Shown: positions 1 to 6,973, numbered from the stretch's first letter. The stretch is 34,001 bases of DNA from an uncultured Azospirillum sp. (GCA_900539605.1 UQCS01000016.1:1-34001), one strand, 5' to 3'. Notes: generated by a model from the letters alone, not told the origin. Translations and numbers: made by a program.

Positions 1-16
1 TTTTTTAAAAAAATAC

Positions 17-44
17 TTGCAAATTTTTTTGCATGTGGTATTAA
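17..44 (+). promoter_or_regulatory. Sigma-70-type promoter for tRNA-Gly
   Basis: TTGCAA (17-22) and TATTAA (39-44) are separated by 16 bases in AT-rich sequence, ending about 18 bases before the tRNA. The same TTGCAA hexamer recurs as a -35 element elsewhere in the window (3370, 19244). Confidence 0.6.
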
Positions 45-62
45 ATATCTCGTTCTACCGAT

Positions 63-137
63 GCGGGCGTAGCTCAGGGGTAGAGCGCAACCTTGCCAAG
101 GTTGATGTCGAGGGTTCGAATCCCTTCACCCGCTCCA
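63..137 (+). tRNA. tRNA-Gly (anticodon GCC)
   Basis: A complete cloverleaf can be drawn: acceptor GCGGGCG pairs with CACCCGC, D stem GCTC/GAGC, anticodon stem CAACC/GGTTG with loop TTGCCAA, T arm with GGTTCGAAT, and an encoded CCA end. The anticodon GCC at 95-97 reads GGC codons. One odd point is a C-A mismatch at the sixth acceptor pair (68 with 128), where I would expect a G-U or G-C pair. Confidence 0.96.
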
Positions 138-142
138 ATTAC

Positions 143-173
143 AAAAAAACCTCCCATAGTGGAGGTTTTTTTC
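143..173 (+). terminator. Rho-independent terminator after tRNA-Gly
   Basis: ACCTCC and GGAGGT form a stem with a short loop, flanked by a run of A on the left and seven T on the right. It starts six bases after the tRNA CCA end. Confidence 0.9.
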
Positions 174-184
174 GTAATTAAAAC

Positions 185-359
185 AGCGGTGACGGTGTTG
201 ACTCCTCAGGAAAGAGGGGCAACTGTCAGTGAGAGGCAGGCTGGGAAGCGCCGGTGTTGCCGGAAAATCAGGGACTGTATATGCCGGCGAAACCGTGCCG
301 GCCTATTCCTTCATCTGTTTCATTTCAAAAGCTGTCTGCAACCGCAGACGGCTTTTTTA
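185..359 (+). ncRNA. Possible structured RNA of unknown class
   Basis: The stretch between the tRNA terminator and the next terminator has no convincing protein. It can fold into several local hairpins: GTTG/CAAC enclosing CTCCTC/GAGGGG (about 197-224), CCGG/CCGG, and GCCGGC/GCCGGC with an 8-base loop (about 283-302). It ends in a strong intrinsic terminator (331-358). I compared it by eye with RNase P, SRP RNA, tmRNA and common riboswitch cores and recognised none. No good -10 box was found for it, so it could be readthrough from the tRNA promoter, or simply spacer. Confidence 0.3.
331..358 (+). terminator. Rho-independent terminator
   Basis: GCTGTCTGC (331-339) pairs with GCAGACGGC (344-352) through a four-base loop, followed by six T. 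It isolates the gtrA-like gene from upstream transcription. Confidence 0.88.
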
Positions 360-442
360 CTTTTTTGATTAAAACCTAAAGCCGTTTATGCTTCAAAAAG
401 CTTCCGGAACGATTATGTTGAAGGAAAAAGAAAGGAACAGAC

Positions 443-898
443 ATGGTTGAAAGCCAAATGTTATTAAGCCGTCGTTGGTTTGCTCTGGATGAAAAAGTAC
501 GTTTTGTGATTGCGGGAATCTGCAATATGGGAATCCGTTATCTGATTTTTGTTTTGCTCGGGCTTGCGTTCACGGTTAATCGCTACCAGATCATTTTGCT
601 TGCCACATGGCTGTCATCTTCGGTGATTGCTTTTCTTTCATACAAATATCTGGTTTTCCGTACCGAAGGCAATCATATGAAAGAGTTTGTCAAGTCGCTT
701 TTGATTTGGTGTTTGAGCTATATCCTTAATGCGCTGCTGCTCGGTTTTTTGGTCGGCCGGCTGCAATGGAACGTGTATGCGGCTCAGGGCTTGGTGATCA
801 TACTGATTGTGGTGATAAATTATCTTTTGTTTAAGCATTTTGCGTTTAAAAAACAGAAAGAAAGCTGGCTAGAACATTTGTATAACCTATGGGAATAG
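443..898 (+). CDS. GtrA-like membrane protein
   Basis: A 151-residue protein with four hydrophobic segments (roughly residues 20-42, 46-66, 82-104 and 110-130) and basic loops, the size and topology of the GtrA family. Family members are thought to move polyprenyl-phosphate-linked sugars across the inner membrane for modification of O-antigen, teichoic acid or other glycans. The motif FLSYKYLVF after the second helix and the ending NYLLFKHFAF match the family pattern of an aromatic- and lysine-rich exit from helices 2 and 4. The start is supported by AAAGGAA seven bases upstream. No glycosyltransferase partner is adjacent, so the substrate is unknown. Confidence 0.8.
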   Translation: MVESQMLLSRRWFALDEKVRFVIAGICNMGIRYLIFVLLGLAFTVNRYQIILLATWLSSSVIAFLSYKYLVFRTEGNHMKEFVKSLLIWCLSYILNALLLGFLVGRLQWNVYAAQGLVIILIVVINYLLFKHFAFKKQKESWLEHLYNLWE

Positions 899-909
899 GC
901 CCAACGCTT

Positions 910-964
910 CGGAGACAACCAAAAGAATATGTGCTTTTTTCGGCCGGACTGAAGTTTGTCTCCG
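910..964. repeat. Inverted repeat between convergent genes
   Basis: CGGAGACAA (910-918) and TTGTCTCCG (956-964) are perfect 9-base arms around a 37-base centre, just before the stop codon of the minus-strand Fic gene. It may work as a weak terminator for one or both convergent genes, but lacks a clear T run directly after the stem. Confidence 0.45.
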
Positions 965-965
965 T

Positions 966-1931
966 TCAGGCTACCTTGACGTACCAGGTCCCACGCGATG
1001 AACCCCGGCGAAGCAGTAAACCGGCGTTGGTCAGGGCAGAGAGGTGTTTTTTGAGCGTATTGACGTTGGCGCCGGTTGATTCGACAACCTGTTTGAGGGT
1101 AATGCGGCCTTGACGCTCCGCCAGTTGCAAAATTTGTACCGAAAGCAGCGGCAGCTCGTCATAAGCATCGTCGGTGCCCGTTTGTTCCAGCAATCGTCGC
1201 TGCATCCGTTGAATGGTCCGCAAAAAGAATAACAGCCAGTCGCCGTAATCGGGATGCGGGCGGGCAAGGCTTTCCTGAGCATGGCGGAGACAGCGGTAAT
1301 ACTCTTCCTTATTGTCTTCAACGGCAGCTTCCAGCGAAACAAACTGCAAATAACCGTATCCAGACTTGAGCAATAATAACAGGGCAAGTGCGCGGGCGAG
1401 CCTGCTGTTGCCGTCCTGAAAAGGATGGATGACCAGAAAATGCAACATGAAAAGCGCGATGACCGGCAGCGGATGGCAGTCCCGGCTTTCCAAACCGTTT
1501 CGTGTCCATTCCAACAGCTGGTGCATCAGCTGCGGTGTTTCAAAAGGGCTGGCGGTTTCAAAGAAAATGTCAATCGGCCGGCCGTCGGGCGTTTTGGAAT
1601 AAACCGGATTGAGCCGTTGTTTGTAGGCGCCTTTTTCTTTGTCTTCAATTAAGGAATCGGCTAACAGAAGCTTGTGAAGTTTTTTGACGGTTGTTTCGTG
1701 AAAACCGATTTCGGGGTAATGATTAACAATTTGCTCCAGCAGGCAGTAGTAATCACGGTTTTCGACGGTGTTGCGAATTGCTGCCACACTTTCAAGCAAT
1801 GCCTTTTTCCGTAGTCTGCCGGCAGTGCCGTCGCCTTCGCTGCGGTTGTTCCAGCTGCCGCGAAACTCGTCGATGGCGGCAATGGCGCACAGAATCGGCT
1901 GGGTTATCACAACATCCTCAATATTAATCAT
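966..1931 (-). CDS. Fic domain protein with C-terminal winged helix
   Basis: 321 residues. The Fic core carries HPFQDGNSRLAR (H169 to R180), matching the catalytic HPFxDGNxR loop that transfers AMP or another phosphate-containing group onto target hydroxyls; the catalytic His is present and the usual second Gly is Ser. The N-terminal half (residues 1-100) resembles the Fic_N region found in self-regulated Fic proteins. Residues about 265-321 look like a winged helix-turn-helix (GRITLKQVVESTGANVNTLKKHL), a common partner domain in chromosomal Fic proteins. The inhibitory (S/T)xxxE(G/N) motif is not clear; R53xxxE57N58 is the nearest match. It stands alone, without a partner antitoxin gene. Function is probably AMPylation of a cytoplasmic protein; the target is unknown. 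Confidence 0.9.
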   Translation of the reverse strand: MINIEDVVITQPILCAIAAIDEFRGSWNNRSEGDGTAGRLRKKALLESVAAIRNTVENRDYYCLLEQIVNHYPEIGFHETTVKKLHKLLLADSLIEDKEKGAYKQRLNPVYSKTPDGRPIDIFFETASPFETPQLMHQLLEWTRNGLESRDCHPLPVIALFMLHFLVIHPFQDGNSRLARALALLLLLKSGYGYLQFVSLEAAVEDNKEEYYRCLRHAQESLARPHPDYGDWLLFFLRTIQRMQRRLLEQTGTDDAYDELPLLSVQILQLAERQGRITLKQVVESTGANVNTLKKHLSALTNAGLLLRRGSSRGTWYVKVA

Positions 1932-2065
1932 TCTTAATCTCCGTTTATACCTGGTATTATTAAATAATATCTTTAATTATCCGTTTTGCAAGCCGTAACT
2001 GACATTTTGCGGTATGATGTCTGGTTTTGCCGAAAAGCAGACGTAAACGAGTTTTATAGCCCCGA

Positions 2066-2431
2066 TTACTCCTGCAGAAGTTTTTGCCGCCATTCCTGTT
2101 CTTTGAAGCCGGTTAACACAACCGAACCGGCGATTATCAGCGGCCGTTTGACCAGCATACCGTCAGAAGCCAGCAGTTGCAGCTGTTGTTCGCGACTCAT
2201 CAGCGGAAGTTTGTCTTTCAGCTGCATGGCTTTATATTTCAGTCCGCTGGTGTTGAAAAAACTTTTCAACGGCCGATTAGTGCTGTTTAGCCATTGTTCA
2301 AGTTCGGCGACAGAGGGTGGATTTTCGACGATATGACGCGCTTTGAACCGAAGCTGATGATTTTCCAGCCACTTGCGTGCTGTTTGACAGGTGGAACACT
2401 TGGGATATTCAAGAAATAAGATTTCGGGCAT
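2066..2431 (-). CDS. ArsC/Spx-family thioredoxin-fold protein
   Basis: 121 residues, typical length for the ArsC/Spx/YffB family. The N-terminus has a beta strand followed by C12-S-T-C15, the redox CxxC position, then the family helix TARKWLENH. Near the C-terminus RPLIIAGSVVLTGFKE matches the conserved RP(I/L)...(V)..GF region of arsenate-reductase-like proteins. Members either reduce arsenate with glutathione or glutaredoxin, or act as redox-sensing proteins; with no ars operon nearby, the specific role is open. GAGGAAAAT precedes the start codon. Confidence 0.85.
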   Translation of the reverse strand: MPEILFLEYPKCSTCQTARKWLENHQLRFKARHIVENPPSVAELEQWLNSTNRPLKSFFNTSGLKYKAMQLKDKLPLMSREQQLQLLASDGMLVKRPLIIAGSVVLTGFKEQEWRQKLLQE

Positions 2432-2461
2432 ATTTTCCTCGCGATTAATTGTATCGGCATT

Positions 2462-2490
2462 ATGTTAATGTTTTTTATCCGAATCGACAA
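2462..2490 (-). promoter_or_regulatory. Candidate promoter of the ArsC-like gene
   Basis: Read on the minus strand, TTGTCG and TAACAT are 17 bases apart, about 30 bases before the start codon. The -35 match is moderate. Confidence 0.4.
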
Positions 2491-2618
2491 TACAAAAATA
2501 TAAGATTGTTTTTTTACCATCGGGTTATTTTAAAAATACCGGGAATAACTTTTAGAGTTTGTTAATTTATTGATGTTAAATCAAATACAGGATCAACTAA
2601 TGATAAGGATTTTCTGAT

Positions 2619-3206
2619 ATGAAAAAATTATGGCTGTTGCCGGCGGCATTGTGTCTGATTTCTTTTGATGCTGACGCTTTTTTGCTTTCGCCGTATGTCG
2701 GTGCGGATTATAATCACACTTCGCTTAATTTCGGACGCCAAACCGAAGACCTGTATGCGGATAACCTGAATTCTCTGGGGGTGGTTGCCGGCGTGAAATT
2801 GTTGGGAATGGTTTCGGCCGAAGGCTTTTATCAGCAGTCGGAGGATAAAAGCCACACCGTGAACGGCTATTTTGTTGACGGCGATGCGGTAACCAACAAA
2901 CTGAAGCTGAAAGCTTACGGGATCGACTTGGTCGGTGACGTGCTTAATTTGGGTATTGTGGAAGTTTTGTCATCGATCGGTTACGGATATTACGATGCTG
3001 ACGTTTCCAACCGGGTTAACATCAACGGGTACGTCAGTCGTAAGAATTTTAACGAGAAGGGAAACGGCATCCGTCTGGGCCTGGGAGCTCAGGTCAATCC
3101 GCTGCCTTCGTTCGGAATCCGGGCGATGTTTCGCTATACGGTGACCGATATGGATGCGGTTAAAAATATGAAAGAGGTTACGGTTGGTATCCGTTACTAT
3201 TTTTAA
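2619..3206 (+). CDS. Outer-membrane beta-barrel protein (OmpA/Opa-like small barrel)
   Basis: 195 residues starting with a clear signal peptide (basic MKK, hydrophobic core, cleavage likely after DADA at residue 20). The mature part starts with LLSPYVGADYNHTSLNFG and shows alternating polar/hydrophobic strands separated by short turns and longer polar loops, fitting an eight-stranded barrel. The protein ends YYF: a terminal phenylalanine is the recognition signal for the BAM machinery. ATAAGGA upstream serves as ribosome binding site, and a terminator follows directly, so it is monocistronic. Likely a surface or structural protein; no specific ligand can be inferred. Confidence 0.85.
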   Translation: MKKLWLLPAALCLISFDADAFLLSPYVGADYNHTSLNFGRQTEDLYADNLNSLGVVAGVKLLGMVSAEGFYQQSEDKSHTVNGYFVDGDAVTNKLKLKAYGIDLVGDVLNLGIVEVLSSIGYGYYDADVSNRVNINGYVSRKNFNEKGNGIRLGLGAQVNPLPSFGIRAMFRYTVTDMDAVKNMKEVTVGIRYYF

Positions 3207-3225
3207 TTGAGATTTTTCTGCTGAG

Positions 3226-3256
3226 ATCCCGGGCTTTGCCCGGGATTTTTGTTTTT
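3226..3256 (+). terminator. Rho-independent terminator after the barrel gene
   Basis: ATCCCGGGC (3226-3234) pairs with GCCCGGGAT (3238-3246) around a TTT loop, followed by a T-rich tail. Confidence 0.93.
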
Positions 3257-3369
3257 AAATAAGTTTCTGATTTGGTTCGAAAAAAAAATTGTGTTGGTGC
3301 TTGTAAAAGAAAAAATAGTTAATAGATAGGGAAAAATAAGTCTACACTTTTGATTTTTGTCGGTTATAC

Positions 3370-3398
3370 TTGCAACGTTCAGTTGTGAATAGTGCTAT
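3370..3398 (+). promoter_or_regulatory. Candidate promoter of the LysR-type gene
   Basis: TTGCAA (3370-3375) and TGCTAT (3393-3398) are spaced by 17 bases and end 16 bases before the start codon, implying a short leader. Confidence 0.45.
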
Positions 3399-3414
3399 TG
3401 GGTAGGTCAAAAAA

Positions 3415-4296
3415 ATGATAACTAAAAAATCACTTCAGAATTTAAGTGCCTTAATGATTTTGCTGGCTGTCGGCAGATACCAGAGTAAAAGAAAAGTGGC
3501 AGAAGCGACCAATACTTCCATTGATACCGTAAACAAATATATCTCCAACCTGGAATATGCGTTGGGGACCCGTTTGGTGGTAAACAATACCAAAGGGTGC
3601 CGTTTGACCAGACAGGGAATGAAAGTTGCCGAACAAGTCAAGGACGTACCGGTGATTTTGGACCGGATTTGCAATCAGCGCTCCAGTTCCAACCTGTACA
3701 AAGGAGATGTTTGCGTTTGTGTGCCGCTGCTGGTCAGTTCGTGCCGGTTTCCGTTTGATTTTTCCGAGCTGTATGATCTTCATCCCGATATTAACGTGGT
3801 GTCTTTCAGCACGATTGAACCACCGCAGTGCCGGGAAATAGGCGCCGATGTCGGTGTGGTTACCTGTGCACCGGAAGCGGTTCCCGATTTTTCGCTGCTG
3901 TATACGCGAAAGATAAAATACAGTTTCTTTGCGGCGCGAAAATATCTTGATAAATATGGTTGTCCCAAAGATATGGAAGATCTGCTCACGCGGCACCGCA
4001 TGGTTGTATGTTTGCAAAATGCCGATCACATTCCCGGTTGGGACGAATTGATGCAAAGTGCCAAGAAAGTCTGTTTCTCATCAACTTCGACATTTTCTGT
4101 CGTTGAAGCAATCCGCTATGGGCTCGGGATCGGTTTGCTGCCGTGGTATTATGAGGATCGGGAGCTGGTGTCTCTCGATAATCTCGACTTTCATTTTGAA
4201 ATGCCGGTATGTTTGATGATAAACAACGGTACCAAAGACATTCCGCGGGTAAGAGTGGTGGCGGAATGCTATCAGAAAGCCTTAAGCCGGATGTGA
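3415..4296 (+). CDS. LysR-family transcriptional regulator
   Basis: 293 residues, the usual LysR length. Residues about 1-65 form the winged helix-turn-helix (ILLAVGRYQSKRKVAEATN, then DTVNKYISNLEYALGTRL), with the typical recognition helix spacing and an RLTRQGM wing. The rest (from about residue 95) has the periplasmic-binding-protein-like effector fold: DINVVSF, DVGVV, and YGLGIGLLPWYY near the end are standard positions. The ribosome binding site is weak (GGTAGG). It overlaps the convergent hydF gene by 15 bases at the 3' ends. The gene it controls is not evident; no divergent partner shares its promoter, which is unusual for LysR regulators. Confidence 0.88.
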   Translation: MITKKSLQNLSALMILLAVGRYQSKRKVAEATNTSIDTVNKYISNLEYALGTRLVVNNTKGCRLTRQGMKVAEQVKDVPVILDRICNQRSSSNLYKGDVCVCVPLLVSSCRFPFDFSELYDLHPDINVVSFSTIEPPQCREIGADVGVVTCAPEAVPDFSLLYTRKIKYSFFAARKYLDKYGCPKDMEDLLTRHRMVVCLQNADHIPGWDELMQSAKKVCFSSTSTFSVVEAIRYGLGIGLLPWYYEDRELVSLDNLDFHFEMPVCLMINNGTKDIPRVRVVAECYQKALSRM

Positions 4297-5499
4297 TCCG
4301 GAAAACGGTGCCATAATTCGTTCAAGCACGCCCTGAGTTTTGGAAATGGCGATACCGTAGTTGGTTACGGCGACGCCGCGACGTTCGCATTCGCGCAGAC
4401 GCCGGATCATCTCGGTGCGGTTAAGCATACAGGCGCCGCAATGAACAACCAGCGCAAATTTTTCCAAATCGTCGGGAAAATCTCCCCCGGCACAAAACTC
4501 AAACTGCAATTTACCGCCGCAGTATTGTTGCAGCCAATGCGGAATTTTCACTTTGCCGATATCGTCGGTCAAGGTATGATGAGAGCAGGCTTCGGCAATC
4601 AGTACCCGATCACCCGGTCGCAGGCGGTCAATAGCCGCGGCGCCCCGGCTTAAGATGCCGATATCGCCTTTGTAGCGTGCAAAAAGCGTTGAAAAAGTTG
4701 TCATTTTGATTTCGGACGGTACCGTCGCGGCAACTTTGAGTACGACCTGCGAATCAGTAATCACCAAAGCGGGAGGCTGTTTGAGACCGGACAGTGACGC
4801 GGCAAGTTCGTTTTCTTTGGTAATCACGGCAACCGCATTGCAGTCGAGAATTTCCCGCAGAACCTGAACCTGAGGCAAAATCAGCCGTCCTTTTGGGGCC
4901 GATAAGTCTATCGGAACCACCATCATGACCGTATCGCCCGGAGTAATCAAATCACCGACCAACAAAGGATCTTCGTGGAATTCGGAGGGTGCAAGTTCAA
5001 TCAGTTGTTGTTTGAGTTCTTCGATGTTTTGCCCGGTTGCCGCGGAGACGGAAATCCAATTTAAATGCCGGTTTTGACAGTAGTCGCGGTCAGTTGCAGA
5101 AACGGATGCGAGATCGCTTTTGTTAAAAACCAGAATAAACGGGATGCCGAGTTTCTGTACTTCGGCGATAATTTGCTTATCATGATTGTCAAGCCCTTGT
5201 TCGGAAACAACAATCAGAGCCATATCCGATTTATATAAAACCCGTCGGGTGGCCTTGATCCGCAGTTCGCCCAGTTCGCCGTCGTCGTCGAGTCCCGCGG
5301 TATCGAAGAAAGTGACCGGTCCGAGCGGCAACAGTTCGTACGGTTTGGCAACGGCGTCGGTTGTGGTGCCCGGCTGAGCGGAAACAATGGCAACTTCCTG
5401 GCCGGTGAGAGCATTGATCAGGGACGATTTCCCGGCATTGCGGCGTCCGATCAGGGCAATGATACAGCGCAAGGCGCGGGGAGCGGTGTCAGGGTTCAT
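4282..5499 (-). CDS. hydF: [FeFe]-hydrogenase H-cluster maturation GTPase HydF
   Basis: HydF is the scaffold that receives the di-iron subcluster precursor assembled by HydE and HydG and transfers it to apo-HydA. The 405 residues show the full family layout. GTPase domain: P-loop G18RRNAGKSS26, switch PGTTTDAV (43-50), D66TAG69 and N126KSD129. A dimerisation region follows. The C-terminal Fe-S domain has C305-x-H307 and H353-C354-x-x-C357, the CxH...HCxxC ligand set. AAAGGATC lies about nine bases before the ATG. HydE and HydG are absent from the window, and the hydABC genes are 18 kb away, so the maturation genes are dispersed in this genome. Confidence 0.96.
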   Translation of the reverse strand: MNPDTAPRALRCIIALIGRRNAGKSSLINALTGQEVAIVSAQPGTTTDAVAKPYELLPLGPVTFFDTAGLDDDGELGELRIKATRRVLYKSDMALIVVSEQGLDNHDKQIIAEVQKLGIPFILVFNKSDLASVSATDRDYCQNRHLNWISVSAATGQNIEELKQQLIELAPSEFHEDPLLVGDLITPGDTVMMVVPIDLSAPKGRLILPQVQVLREILDCNAVAVITKENELAASLSGLKQPPALVITDSQVVLKVAATVPSEIKMTTFSTLFARYKGDIGILSRGAAAIDRLRPGDRVLIAEACSHHTLTDDIGKVKIPHWLQQYCGGKLQFEFCAGGDFPDDLEKFALVVHCGACMLNRTEMIRRLRECERRGVAVTNYGIAISKTQGVLERIMAPFSGSHPA

Positions 5500-5530
5500 T
5501 TTTTGCGATCCTTTACAGTTGTTTGTTTTC

Positions 5531-5571
5531 GGAACGGGTTTTCAGTCAAATGCGAAAACATAAAGAGTTCC
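5531..5571 (-). promoter_or_regulatory. Nested inverted repeat upstream of hydF
   Basis: GGAAC (5531-5535) pairs with GTTCC (5567-5571), and within it GTTTTC (5538-5543) pairs with GAAAAC (5554-5559) around a ten-base loop. It lies 30-70 bases upstream of the hydF start, so it is either a leader hairpin or an operator. No known regulator motif was recognised. Confidence 0.4.
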
Positions 5572-5703
5572 GGGGGGATAACGACTTATTTAGGCAAAAA
5601 ATAACAAAAAACCGTTTTTGAAGCAATAAATAATTAAAAATATCGGCGAAAAACGAAAATAATTGTTGCAAAAAAGCAAGTTTACTTTTAATAAGGAAAT
5701 AAC

Positions 5704-5751
5704 TTCGGATGAAGCGGCAGCGGCGTAGCCGATGCGAGGCGCGCATCCGAA
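5704..5751. repeat. GC-rich hairpin cluster
   Basis: TTCGGATG (5704-5711) and CATCCGAA (5744-5751) are perfect outer arms. Inside are two further hairpins that share bases: CGGC/GCCG (5721-5724, 5728-5731) and GATGCG/CGCATC (5731-5736, 5742-5747). The inner and outer pairings compete. The element is clearly richer in GC than its surroundings, like a REP-type extragenic element. No second copy was noticed in the window. Confidence 0.5.
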
Positions 5752-5789
5752 AGAAAGAAAAATGTCTTATAATTATGTTATGGAAAAAT

Positions 5790-5881
5790 GGATGAGTGGC
5801 AGAGAGGCTGAATGCGCGCGACTCGAAATCGTGTATACGGGGTGACTCGTATCGGGGGTTCAAATCCCTCCTCATCCGCCA
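5790..5881 (+). tRNA. tRNA-Ser (anticodon CGA)
   Basis: A 92-base class II tRNA with a long variable arm. Acceptor GGATGAG pairs with CTCATCC, the anticodon stem CGCGA/TCGTG holds the loop CTCGAAA with anticodon CGA (reads TCG codons), the T arm contains GGTTCAAAT, and CCA is encoded. Confidence 0.96.
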
Positions 5882-5886
5882 TTTGC

Positions 5887-5914
5887 AACACCGTCCTGAT
5901 GACGGTGTTTTTTT
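5887..5914 (+). terminator. Rho-independent terminator after tRNA-Ser
   Basis: AACACCGTC (5887-5895) pairs with GACGGTGTT (5901-5909) around CTGAT, followed by T residues. Confidence 0.93.
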
Positions 5915-5999
5915 ATGGGCGTTTGAGCTGTTTGATAAAAAGACGCTCATTTGCAGCATCTATTTTCGTGTTCAACCGGACTGCAGGGGCTGCAAGCAC

Positions 6000-6028
6000 T
6001 TGACTTTGTTAAAGTGATTATGATAAAT
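6000..6028 (+). promoter_or_regulatory. Candidate promoter of the protease gene
   Basis: TTGACT (6000-6005) and ATAAAT (6023-6028) are 17 bases apart. ACTTT/AAAGT (around a GTT centre, 6003-6015) sits between them as a small dyad that could be an operator. Confidence 0.45.
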
Positions 6029-6117
6029 TCGCCTTATATTAGAAATATTTAAAACTTTTCTACTTAATGCGTGTTGCCGATTTTATAAAGCCAAATTTAA
6101 AAACGGGGATTAAAATT

Positions 6118-6906
6118 ATGATTGAAAAATCCGTTTTTCCGGTCGGATTGGAACGTGAAGCTGGCTATGTTTGTGGCCAGAACGGTACCGGATTCCTTTT
6201 AAATTTTGCCGGGTATCGCCTGGTACTTACGGATTTGCATTGCATTCCTGAAGAATGGAAAAGCTATGGACGGAATATTTTGAAAAAATATATAGAAGAT
6301 CATATATTTTTTGGCATGATTCCGAACACTCCGAATATATGGAGAATTCCTATATGTAATATTTTTTATCATATGGATGATATTGGAAACTTTTTGGATT
6401 TACTGATTTGTGCTGTTGATGAAAAAGATGTTTCTGCGGTTTGTGAACAAACATCGTTGAATGATATACTCTCGTTAGAATTATCTAATCGCGACGTTCG
6501 CTTGGAACAATATTACAGAATTTACGGATATCCGACGCGGGAGTTTAAGAAAAACGGGGCCTCTTATCGTTCTGTGGGTCATGAAATTCAAGGCAAATTA
6601 ACCAAGAGGCATATCATTAAAGATGACAGTAATAATGTTTTTGATATTCCTTCGTCCGTTTACCCTATTGAGGTTTGTGAAATTGAGATTGTTGGGAATT
6701 CTTATGGAGGGCATGGATTCAGCGGTTCTCCCGTCGTTGATGAAGAAAATAAAGTGGTCGGAATTATTTTTGGTTGCAGTGCTGATTTTCAAACGTTTTA
6801 TTTTTTTCCGAATAATATCTTGCAGGCCGTTCTAAGCAAGGTTGTCGTAAAGTTGGAAAAGAACGCCGGGACTTCTTCTTCCGTTTCTCAAGATTCAAGT
6901 GTTTAG
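6118..6906 (+). CDS. Trypsin-like serine protease, cytoplasmic
   Basis: The chymotrypsin-fold catalytic triad can be read: TDLHC (His), NFLDLLI (Asp), and GFSGSP (Ser), in the right order; counting from the in-frame ATG at 6067 these are H58, D111 and S219. The region around the Ser continues as VVDEENKVVGIIFG, the usual strand after GxSGxP. There is no signal peptide, so it should act in the cytoplasm. I prefer the start at 6118 (GGGGA upstream, 262 residues); the ATG at 6067 lacks a ribosome binding site. Base use is markedly richer in A/T than the flanking genes, and the long segments between the triad elements do not resemble HtrA/Deg proteases. No PDZ or other partner domain and no clear partner gene. 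Stand-alone proteases of this type occur in bacterial conflict systems, but nothing here proves such a role. Confidence 0.75.
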   Translation: MIEKSVFPVGLEREAGYVCGQNGTGFLLNFAGYRLVLTDLHCIPEEWKSYGRNILKKYIEDHIFFGMIPNTPNIWRIPICNIFYHMDDIGNFLDLLICAVDEKDVSAVCEQTSLNDILSLELSNRDVRLEQYYRIYGYPTREFKKNGASYRSVGHEIQGKLTKRHIIKDDSNNVFDIPSSVYPIEVCEIEIVGNSYGGHGFSGSPVVDEENKVVGIIFGCSADFQTFYFFPNNILQAVLSKVVVKLEKNAGTSSSVSQDSSV

Positions 6907-6944
6907 AAACGATGCCGCCGATGGTGTGTTTGGGCGGCAGCGGC

Positions 6945-6973
6945 TTGCATTGCCGGGCGGGGGAACTTATATA
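6945..6973 (+). promoter_or_regulatory. Promoter of the hsp20 gene
   Basis: TTGCAT (6945-6950) and TATATA (6968-6973) have the ideal 17-base spacing, giving a leader of about 90 bases. In that leader GGGTCT and AGACCC form distant arms of a stem. No sigma-32 heat-shock consensus (CTTGAA / CCCAT) was seen, and no anti-Shine-Dalgarno pairing typical of ROSE thermometers. Confidence 0.6.

Larger units (their letters stand above)
5500..5789. other. Intergenic region between hydF and tRNA-Ser
   Basis: No credible gene is seen. It holds two structured elements listed separately (a nested hairpin in the hydF leader at 5531-5571 and a GC-rich hairpin cluster at 5704-5751) within AT-rich sequence. 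TATAAT at 5768-5773, about 17 bases before tRNA-Ser, is the likely -10 box of that tRNA; its -35 element is not clear. Confidence 0.6.

Noticed and set aside
93..368. 91-codon open frame starting inside tRNA-Gly
   Set aside because: Starts in the tRNA and runs through two terminators; no ribosome binding site.
2570..2584. TTGAT...ATCAA, like an FNR box before the barrel gene
   Set aside because: The arms are five bases apart, whereas FNR/Anr sites need four; no matching promoter geometry was seen.
5546..5959. 137-codon minus-strand open frame across tRNA-Ser
   Set aside because: It is antisense to the tRNA and its terminator, the well-known false-gene pattern, with no ribosome binding site or family motif.
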